Source: an uncultured Lachnospiraceae bacterium (GTDB taxonomy: Bacteria > Bacillota > Clostridia > Lachnospirales > Lachnospiraceae). From it: DNA of 6,777 nucleotides. The stretch is taken from the NCBI GenBank assembly GCA_902766845.1, contig CACXFD010000141.1:1-6777 (forward strand). Direction: 5' to 3'. This document shows, in pieces, positions 1 to 4,278 of this stretch (the first letter of the stretch is position 1; every line of letters begins with the position of its first letter). Below the pieces are notes generated by a model that was given only the letters and a program-made list of their open reading frames with translations, was not told the origin of the DNA and made no database searches. The position numbers and the translations under genes are program-made.

Positions 1-206
1 CAACGGGTCAGGGTCAGCGTGAACTCGCCGTTCTTTTCCTCCACGGATACGCGGTATCCCTGGTGCTCGGCGTAGCGCGTCACATTCTCTTTTGCGGTGT
101 TGTTGTCTACCAGGATCTGGTAAGAGGCTTCCTTGCCGGCCAGCGCCCGGCGGGCGATCATCACCGGTTCGGGGCAGGCCAGTCCGCGTGCATCATAAAC
201 AGCCAT
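1..206 (-). CDS. yedF: YedF, TusA-like selenium/sulfur carrier protein (N-terminal part)
   Basis: The first 68 residues are visible and the rest lies beyond the left edge. The protein begins MAVYDARGLACPEPVMIARR. This is the TusA/SirA fold signature, with the CPxP motif at C11-P12-E13-P14. C11 is encoded by TGC, so it is cysteine and not selenocysteine. In TusA proteins this cysteine carries sulfane sulfur. In the YedF family it is thought to serve selenium handling, and full YedF proteins of about 200 residues add a DsrE-like domain, which cannot be checked here. The start is set by a good ribosome binding site (GAAAGGAG, minus strand, 211-218 region) a few bases upstream of ATG. It follows yedE on the same strand after a 113-bp gap without an obvious promoter of its own, so co-transcription is likely. 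Because of the truncation, a stand-alone TusA-like protein of about 75-80 residues cannot be excluded. The yedE neighbour favours YedF. Confidence 0.85.
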   Translation of the reverse strand, partial: MAVYDARGLACPEPVMIARRALAGKEASYQILVDNNTAKENVTRYAEHQGYRVSVEEKNGEFTLTLTR

Positions 207-319
207 GACAGGCTCCTTTCTGTATCATATCAGATGTTTCGTGTTTTTTCACTCATTTCCGGCGGCCTTTCCGGAGGGGACTTTCCTTCAGCGCGCCCGT
301 TCCGGGCCGCTTTTCGGGA
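207..319 (-). other. yedE-yedF intergenic spacer
   Basis: This 113-bp spacer lies between yedE and yedF. It contains two weak inverted repeats (GCCCG/CGGGC at 295-299 and 303-307; TCCGG/CCGGA at 258-262 and 271-275) and the yedF ribosome binding site. There is no hairpin with a T tract and no plausible promoter. It is most simply an internal operon spacer, perhaps with hairpins that affect mRNA processing or differential expression. Confidence 0.5.
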
Positions 320-1408
320 TCAGGCCTTTTCCTTGCGGAACGTATTGACCGCGGCGATCACGGCGACTACGGCGATGCCGATGATCACGGCGACCTTGCC
401 GTTCGCGGTAGGGCCGGCGGCGCTGGAGGCCAGACCGAAGTTGTGGCAGAACGCGGCGCCCACGAACAGGCCGAGGATCGCCATCGCGCTGTCGGTATTG
501 CCTTCACCGGACAGGACCAGCTGGCGCAGCGGGCAGCCGCCCAGCAGGATCGCACCGAAGCCGACCAGATACATGCCGAGCGCGTTCCACAGACCGTCGG
601 TATGGGCCACGGCCTGCTCCGCGAACGCGAGCTTGAAGTAGGTGCCGTCGGTCACGCCGGTCAGGATCAGGTTCGTGACCAGGGCCGCGCACAGGATCGC
701 GATGAAGCCGGAGATCAGACGGAAATCCTTGAACAGCACGATGTCACGGACGCCGCCGGCCATGCACAGGCGGGTGCGCTGCGCGATGGCGCCGACGATC
801 AGACCGGCCGCGAGGCTGATGGCCAGAGCCGCGTGCTTGGCGCCGGGGCCGCCGCCGGCTTCGGTGAAGAAGATGAATTCAGGCGCCAGCGCCAGCAGGC
901 ACAGCAGCACGACGACCGCCGCGGGCAGGATCACGCCCTCGAGCTTCGGCAGGCTGTAGGTCCGCTTCAGGGAGTAGCCCTTGTTCAGGAAGAAGACGCC
1001 GGTCAGGATGCCGCAGACGAAACCGACCAGGCCCAGGACCGCGTTCAGGTCACCGCCGGCCAGACGGACGATCATGCGGAACGGGCAGCCCAGGAACATC
1101 AGGCAGCCGACCATGACGAAGAAGCCGAGCGTGAAGCGCGTCATCGGGGCGCTGCCGCCGCGCGGCGCGAATTCCTTCTTCGCGAGGGAGATCAGGAAGC
1201 TCCCGAGGATGATGCCGATGATCTCCGGACGGATGTACTGCACGGCCGCGGCCCGGTGCAGGCCCAGCGCGCCGGCGGTGTCACGGATGAAGCAGGCGAT
1301 GCAGAAGCCCATGTTGGCGGGGTTGCCGAACAGCACGAGAAGGGAGGCGATCACACCGATGACGATGCCGCCGATCACGATGTCGGTCTTGTTTTTCAGA
1401 ATACCCAT
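320..1408 (-). CDS. yedE: YedE-type selenium metabolism membrane protein (YeeE/YedE family)
   Basis: This is a 362-residue polytopic inner-membrane protein made of two related halves (about 10-145 and 190-355), as in the YeeE/YedE transporter family. Visible family marks are GFCIACFIRD (C36, C39), GCPFR (C108), RTRLCMAGG (C215) and GGCPLRQ (C292). In YeeE-type proteins such membrane cysteines relay a chalcogen species across the membrane. YedE/FdhT is the branch linked to selenium use, for example for active formate dehydrogenase in Campylobacter, and is usually encoded next to yedF, as here. The substrate in this organism is inferred, not shown. I place the start at ATG 1408 (MGILKNKTD) because AAGAGGG lies just upstream. 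An upstream in-frame ATG at 1453 would add 15 charged residues (MPSVPFPKKQEKRVT) and lacks a good binding site. The gene is probably first in a yedE-yedF operon, transcribed from a promoter near 1489-1517 and divergent from lysR. Confidence 0.9.
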   Translation of the reverse strand: MGILKNKTDIVIGGIVIGVIASLLVLFGNPANMGFCIACFIRDTAGALGLHRAAAVQYIRPEIIGIILGSFLISLAKKEFAPRGGSAPMTRFTLGFFVMVGCLMFLGCPFRMIVRLAGGDLNAVLGLVGFVCGILTGVFFLNKGYSLKRTYSLPKLEGVILPAAVVVLLCLLALAPEFIFFTEAGGGPGAKHAALAISLAAGLIVGAIAQRTRLCMAGGVRDIVLFKDFRLISGFIAILCAALVTNLILTGVTDGTYFKLAFAEQAVAHTDGLWNALGMYLVGFGAILLGGCPLRQLVLSGEGNTDSAMAILGLFVGAAFCHNFGLASSAAGPTANGKVAVIIGIAVVAVIAAVNTFRKEKA

Positions 1409-1488
1409 AGTGACCCTCTTTTCTTGTTTTTTCGGAAAAGGGACGGATGGCATGTCCGCTGGGATCCTTTTCCGCCTTGATGCTTCTA

Positions 1489-1517
1489 ATCTTACGCCCT
1501 GTATTTGAATAATTCAA
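1489..1517 (-). promoter_or_regulatory. Putative sigma-70-type promoter of yedE-yedF
   Basis: Read on the minus strand, TTGAAT (1517-1512) and TAAGAT (1494-1489) are separated by exactly 17 bp. Each matches the housekeeping consensus at 4 of 6 positions, including TTGA of the -35 and the TA...T of the -10. The predicted start of transcription is near 1482, giving a leader of about 73 nt before yedE. The modest -10 suits an activator-dependent promoter. The -35 lies inside the palindrome at 1501-1521. Confidence 0.5.
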
Positions 1518-1521
1518 ATAC
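1501..1521. promoter_or_regulatory. Perfect palindrome, candidate LysR operator
   Basis: GTATTTGAAT (1501-1510) and ATTCAAATAC (1512-1521) are exact reverse complements around one central base, giving 10-bp arms. The core fits the T-N11-A dyad typical of LysR-family binding sites. It overlaps the -35 of the putative yedE promoter and lies in the spacer divergent from the lysR gene, the usual site for such an operator. That the neighbouring LysR protein binds here is inferred. The symmetry itself is directly visible. Confidence 0.6.
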
Positions 1522-1534
1522 GGTTCCTGAATAA

Positions 1535-1575
1535 GCTGGCTGATTTATTGAAACGATAAATAAATAAAGGCCAGC
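1535..1575. repeat. Imperfect inverted repeat in the yedE-lysR spacer
   Basis: GCTGGC (1535-1540) followed by TTTATT (1544-1549) can pair with AATAAA (1563-1568) and GCCAGC (1570-1575). The small internal mismatches are TGA against G, and the loop is about 13 nt. No T tract follows on either strand that would make it a terminator. It overlaps the weaker dyad at 1544-1560 and may be part of the same operator region. Confidence 0.35.
1544..1560. promoter_or_regulatory. Second, weaker dyad upstream of the yedE promoter
   Basis: TTTAT (1544-1548) and ATAAA (1556-1560) are inverted around 7 bp and again give a T-N11-A spacing. The centre is 41 bp, about four helical turns, from the centre of the 1501-1521 palindrome, at about -70 relative to the predicted yedE start. 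LysR activators commonly use a recognition site near -65 and an activation site near -35, so the pair has the expected geometry. The sequence is AT-rich and the match short, so chance is a real alternative. Confidence 0.3.
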
Positions 1576-1741
1576 CGGCTTTGAAACCCCTTTCGAAGGA
1601 AAGAGGGGGAACGGCAGGGAAAAAACCGAAGATCCCATGGTAATGCTTCCTTTCGGCACCGGCGCAGGCGAACGGGCCGTGAACGGCCGGCGGGACGCGG
1701 CGCATTAAAGATTCCTTTACGCAAAGATAACTTTTTATTGC

Positions 1742-1770
1742 TTCACATAATAAATGAACCGGCGTACAAT
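1742..1770 (+). promoter_or_regulatory. Strong-looking sigma-70-type promoter of lysR
   Basis: TTCACA (1742-1747) and TACAAT (1765-1770) each match the consensus at 5 of 6 positions with an exact 17-bp spacer. The predicted start is near 1777, giving a leader of about 60 nt. A dyad of TTTATT (1734-1739) and AATAAA (1749-1754) straddles the -35. It could allow autoregulation, a common habit of LysR regulators, but this is inferred from position only. Confidence 0.65.
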
Positions 1771-1838
1771 GGGGAAAAGAAAGGAAGAGCCGGCAAGATC
1801 CGCGGTGCCGGCACGAAAGGGATTCCGAAGGGAGAAGT

Positions 1839-2741
1839 ATGGACCTGAAGCAGTTGGAATCGTTCGTTGAGATCGTCCGGACCGGAAGCTTTACCAAAGC
1901 CGGAGAGAAACTGTTCGTATCACAGCCGACCGTCAGCACGCATGTAAGGCAGCTCGAAGAGGAGCTCGGCATGCGGCTCGTGCGGCGGACCACCAAAAAC
2001 GTGGAGCTGACGGATAAGGGACAGGAGGTCTATGAATACGCGCTGGGCATCCTGAACCTGCGCGACCGCATGATCGCGAGCTGTCATGAAGAAGAGGAAA
2101 GGATCCTGCATCTGGGCGTATCCACGATCCCGTCGTCGTATATCCTTCCCCGGGTGCTGCCGGCGTATCTGGAGCGGCATCCCGAGACGCATGTGGACGT
2201 GCAGCAGAGCGACAGCCAGGGCGTGATCGACCGGATCCGCAGCGGGATCTTCGATATCGGCATGGTGGGCATGCAGACCGATGACGAGGAGCTCGTGTTC
2301 CGGCCGTTCTGCCGGGACCATATGGTCTTCATCACGCCGAACCGGGACCGGTTCCGCGAATGGAAGGAGCAGGGCGGACCCGTAACGGAAAAGCTTCTAC
2401 GGGAGCCGATGATCCTGCGCGAAGAGGGGAGCGGCAGCAAAAAGATGGCCGCGCGCTTTCTGGACGCGGTCGAGGCGGAGCCCGGCCGGCTCCGGGTAGT
2501 GGCGCGCATCAACGACCAGGAGACCATCAAGAAGCTGGTCGCCGAGGGCGTCGGGATCTCGATCGTCTCGCAGCAGTCGGCCCAGGATTACGCGGACGAC
2601 GGGCGGGTCCTGACCTTCGAGATCGAAGGATATCCCTCCGACCGCTACCTGTATCTGGTCTATAGGAAAAACGCGCTGCTGTCCGCGCGCGAGAAGGGCT
2701 TCATGCGGTTCGTCATGAGCGTATACGAGAACGATCTCTGA
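1839..2741 (+). CDS. LysR-family regulator, probably the selenium-metabolism type
   Basis: This 300-residue protein has the usual LysR length. Residues 1-62 form the winged helix-turn-helix (MDLKQLESFVEIVRTGSFTK, then LFVSQPTVSTHVRQLEEELG, then RRTTKNVELTDKG). A linker helix of about 63-88 follows, then an effector-binding domain from about 89 that begins LHLGVSTIPSSYILPRVLP. The N-terminal sequence, particularly SQPTVSTHVRQLEEELG with the TTKNVELTDKG wing, resembles the LysR proteins encoded beside yedE, yedF and selD in Clostridia. That family is called selenium metabolism-associated, but its effector is not firmly known. ATG 1839 is preceded by GAAGGGAG at about 4-nt spacing. The gene is divergent from yedE across a spacer that contains a palindrome, the classic layout for LysR control of a neighbour. 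A sulfur-starvation (CysB/CysL-like) role is the main alternative. Confidence 0.9.
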   Translation: MDLKQLESFVEIVRTGSFTKAGEKLFVSQPTVSTHVRQLEEELGMRLVRRTTKNVELTDKGQEVYEYALGILNLRDRMIASCHEEEERILHLGVSTIPSSYILPRVLPAYLERHPETHVDVQQSDSQGVIDRIRSGIFDIGMVGMQTDDEELVFRPFCRDHMVFITPNRDRFREWKEQGGPVTEKLLREPMILREEGSGSKKMAARFLDAVEAEPGRLRVVARINDQETIKKLVAEGVGISIVSQQSAQDYADDGRVLTFEIEGYPSDRYLYLVYRKNALLSAREKGFMRFVMSVYENDL

Positions 2742-2837
2742 TCCGGCGAGCGGTGTCCCCGTATCGGGCGATCCGAACCGGGAGGCCGGAATCGGGAGAC
2801 CGGATCCGCAGGCCGGGATAGGAGATCAGGGATAAAC

Positions 2838-2870
2838 GGAAGCGGGCCGGCGATGAGCCGGCCCGCTTCC
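2838..2870. terminator. Hairpin, candidate bidirectional terminator
   Basis: A perfect 14-bp stem (2838-2851 with 2857-2870, GGAAGCGGGCCGGC and its complement) closes on a 5-nt loop GATGA. It lies 96 bp after the lysR stop and between converging genes, as expected of a shared terminator. The T tract is poor on both sides. The plus strand reads TCATTCACAG before a run of five T at 2887-2891, and the minus strand reads GTTTATC. Termination may therefore be partial or factor-assisted. Confidence 0.55.
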
Positions 2871-2940
2871 TCATTCACAGGTCCTGTTTTTCGAATCTTT
2901 CGGGCTTTTCGGCCCTCGGCCTCCGGCCCCGGTCTCTGGT

Positions 2941-2965
2941 CCGGATCGTCGGCCCGGATCGTCGG
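2941..2965. repeat. Tandem 12-bp direct repeat
   Basis: CCGGATCGTCGG occurs at 2941-2952 and again at 2954-2965, separated by one base (13-bp period). It is noncoding and lies between convergent genes. It probably arose by replication slippage. Confidence 0.7.
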
Positions 2966-2981
2966 TTCCGCACCGGCAGCG

Positions 2982-3017
2982 CAGTGCGGCAAGCCGGTAC
3001 CACAGTGCGGCAAGCCG
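2982..3017. repeat. 15-bp direct repeat with 21-bp period
   Basis: CAGTGCGGCAAGCCG occurs at 2982-2996 and 3003-3017, with GTACCA between the copies. It sits within 30 bp of the 3' end of the TIM-barrel gene, so it would lie in that gene's 3' untranslated region. No function is evident. Confidence 0.75.
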
Positions 3018-3043
3018 CTTTACAGGGCTTTCACATGCAGGCT

Positions 3044-3940
3044 TCAGTCCTCCAGCAGGGCCCAGGCCCGCGTCAGGCAGCGCTTGGTGTTCGCGACCAC
3101 GATGTCCGGATCCTCGCCCGGCCGGGGCGTGACCTCGCAGGAGAGCGGGAGAGGGGCGTCGGGCCGGAACAGGCCCTCGCGGCGCAGCACGCGCAGGAAC
3201 TCGACGAGCTCGGGCACGTCGTTCTCGCTGTGCGGATAGCCCATCCGGGGATGCTTGTCGCCGTAGGCGTCAAAGCCGGGCCGGATCACGGCGTTCCCGT
3301 AGTGCAGGTGCGTGATGCAGCTGCGCAGCGTATGGACCGAATATTCGATGGTCTCGTGGATGATCGGAATATGGCTGAGATCTACGAGCAGGCCGAAGTT
3401 ATCGTATTCTTCGCGGACCGCCTCGCAGAAGCGTGCGGCCAGCGGCGCGGGCCCGATCAGCGAGCATTTGTCCACATCGTAGTCGAAGACCTCGATCTCC
3501 ACCATGAGGCCTTTTTCCTTTGCGGCGCGGCAGACGTTCTTCGTGGTCTTCAGCAGGGCTGCGAACGCTTCTTCTTTATGTGCTTCTTCATACTTTCCGG
3601 CCAGGAACGACAGGCCCCGCGCGCCGAGCGCGGCCGATTCATCGACGAGCTGCAGCAGATAGTCCTCGGCGGCTCGGCGCTCCTCCTCCGCGAGGGCGTT
3701 CGGGTTCAGGCCGCGCCCCAGCATGACCGGGTGGGCGGCGCCGAGCACGGTCAGGTGGCTCTGGTCCAGCAGGGCACGGGCCGCCGCGGTCTGCTCCCCG
3801 CCGCCGAAGCCGGCGGTCTCGATCAGCGTGAAGAACGGGTCGCGGCAGATGGTCCGCAGGGACTGCATCGGATCCTGTCCCGGATAACTCATCCACTGCA
3901 GGATGCCCAGGTCAAAATACTTGTAGATGGATTCCTTCAT
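3044..3940 (-). CDS. Sugar-phosphate isomerase/epimerase-like TIM-barrel protein
   Basis: This 298-residue cytoplasmic protein has the layout of the xylose-isomerase-like/AP-endonuclease-2 TIM barrel. Candidate divalent-metal ligands lie at the ends of successive strands: E148 or E150 in MVEIEVFDYD, D187 and H190 in LLVDLSH, H211 or H213 in THLHYGN, and E269 in LSCEVTP. These match the Glu-Asp-His-Glu metal site of the superfamily, whose members isomerise or epimerise keto- and aldo-sugars or act on inositol derivatives. The substrate cannot be read from sequence. The start at ATG 3940 has an AGAAAGGAAAG purine run a few bases upstream. It is transcribed alone on the minus strand, divergent from the LTA-synthase-like gene and convergent with lysR. 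None of its neighbours is a sugar-pathway gene, so context does not narrow the role. The fold assignment is good, and a precise enzymatic name would be a guess. Confidence 0.85.
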   Translation of the reverse strand: MKESIYKYFDLGILQWMSYPGQDPMQSLRTICRDPFFTLIETAGFGGGEQTAAARALLDQSHLTVLGAAHPVMLGRGLNPNALAEEERRAAEDYLLQLVDESAALGARGLSFLAGKYEEAHKEEAFAALLKTTKNVCRAAKEKGLMVEIEVFDYDVDKCSLIGPAPLAARFCEAVREEYDNFGLLVDLSHIPIIHETIEYSVHTLRSCITHLHYGNAVIRPGFDAYGDKHPRMGYPHSENDVPELVEFLRVLRREGLFRPDAPLPLSCEVTPRPGEDPDIVVANTKRCLTRAWALLED

Positions 3941-4012
3941 CGGTCTTTCCTTTCTGCCGCAAAGGCGCTGCGCGGATGGAAAATCGTAAGAATGATTTAA
4001 TATGCGCGGTCC

Positions 4013-4041
4013 TTGTTTTTTGCGGCCGTTTCTATTATAAT
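4013..4041 (+). promoter_or_regulatory. Putative promoter of the LTA-synthase-like gene
   Basis: A perfect -10 TATAAT (4036-4041) lies 17 bp after TTGTTT (4013-4018), which keeps the TTG of the -35. The predicted start is near 4048. This falls downstream of the longest possible start codon (3976) and leaves a leader of about 228 nt before ATG 4276. Inverted repeats GCGGCC (4022-4027) and GGCCGC (4051-4056) flank the -10 and could be an operator or simply GC-rich coincidence. Confidence 0.6.
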
Positions 4042-4061
4042 CGGTTAGATGGCCGCGGAAA
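4034..4061 (-). promoter_or_regulatory. Putative divergent promoter of the TIM-barrel gene
   Basis: The octamer ATTATAAT (4034-4041) is its own reverse complement, so the minus strand also reads TATAAT (4039-4034). The best -35 on that strand is weak (TTTCCG, 4061-4056, 16-bp spacer, 3 of 6 matches). A start near 4027 would give a leader of about 86 nt before ATG 3940. I see no clearly better minus-strand promoter nearer the gene. Confidence 0.35.
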
Positions 4062-4275
4062 CGGGCCGGGACGGACAGGCCGCCGTGACGGCCGGCGTCC
4101 GATGCCGCTCCGCCGTCAGTATAGCATGTTTTTTCAGATCGTGCATCTGTTTCGTACGGGACGGGACAGCACCGCAGGCGGTGCCCTTCCGGAGCCCGGA
4201 CCGGCCGGGCGTTCGGCCGGCCTCCCGAAGCGGAGCCGCTCGCGATACGGATATGTCCTGAGAGGAAGAATGAGA
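4048..4275 (+). other. Long structured leader of the LTA-synthase-like gene
   Basis: The predicted 228-nt untranslated leader contains several GC-rich stem-loops. One is a bulged 10-bp stem (4087-4096 with 4104-4107 and 4112-4117), followed after 11 nt by a run of six T (4129-4134). The others are GCACCG/CGGTGC (4169-4174, 4179-4184), CCGGCCG/CGGCCGG (4201-4207, 4214-4220) and AGCGG/CCGCT (4229-4233, 4236-4240). It resembles no riboswitch class I can recognise. No small gene with a ribosome binding site is visible. Confidence 0.4.
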
Positions 4276-4278
4276 ATG
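4261..4278 (+). promoter_or_regulatory. Ribosome binding site deciding the LTA-synthase-like start
   Basis: AGAGGA (4261-4266) precedes two in-frame ATG codons at 4270 and 4276. The spacing from AGGA is only 3 nt to the first and 9 nt to the second, so ATG 4276 (MKKSVTAWLL) is favoured. The much earlier in-frame ATG at 3976 lies upstream of the predicted promoter, and its translation is low-complexity Arg/Gly-rich sequence. Confidence 0.65.

Larger units (their letters stand above)
1409..1838. other. 430-bp divergent control region between yedE and lysR
   Basis: The region holds the yedE promoter and palindrome on its left side and the lysR promoter on its right. Between them (about 1585-1715) is a GC-rich block with an imperfect hairpin (CCCCTTTC pairing with GAAA..GGGG, 1587-1609 region) and no credible gene. 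AT-rich stretches at 1501-1570 and 1705-1760 stand out against the GC-rich surroundings, as expected for promoter and operator DNA. Confidence 0.6.
2742..3043. other. Intergenic region between convergent lysR and the TIM-barrel gene
   Basis: This 302-bp GC-rich spacer has no credible gene. Frames open here lack ribosome binding sites and have low-complexity Arg/Pro-rich translations. It contains a long hairpin at 2838-2870 and two sets of short direct repeats at 2941-2965 and 2982-3017. The stretch from 2742 to 2837 is purine-rich with several loosely repeated GGGA/CCGG words. Confidence 0.6.

Noticed and set aside
217..229. TATGAT on the minus strand just before yedF as a separate promoter
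   Set aside because: Transcription from it would start at or after the yedF ribosome binding site, and no suitable -35 is evident.
230..322. Selenocysteine readthrough of the yedE TGA stop into a further 29 codons, with a hairpin 12 nt downstream
   Set aside because: The protein already ends where YedE proteins normally end. The hairpin stem is only 5 bp (GCCCG/CGGGC), and the added residues look like noncoding translation.
443..1480. A 345-codon open frame on the plus strand, opposite yedE
   Set aside because: The translation is a charged Gln/Asp/Arg-rich string with no family resemblance, while the other strand encodes a clear YedE protein.
1637..1708. A 23-codon plus-strand frame in the yedE-lysR spacer as a leader peptide
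   Set aside because: It has no ribosome binding site, lies upstream of the lysR promoter, and encodes no telling run of residues.
2660..3013. A 117-codon minus-strand frame overlapping the end of lysR
   Set aside because: It is Arg/Pro/Gly low-complexity sequence running through the hairpin and the direct repeats, with no ribosome binding site.
4049..4261. Possible 70-codon upstream gene in the leader of the LTA-synthase-like gene
   Set aside because: It begins at the predicted transcription start with no ribosome binding site, and its composition is GC-driven. It remains faintly possible as a regulatory upstream frame because it ends just before the real start.
3976..4275. Longer N-terminus of the LTA-synthase-like protein starting at ATG 3976
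   Set aside because: This start lies upstream of the predicted promoter (4013-4041) and has no good ribosome binding site. It would add about 100 low-complexity Arg/Gly residues before the first membrane segment.
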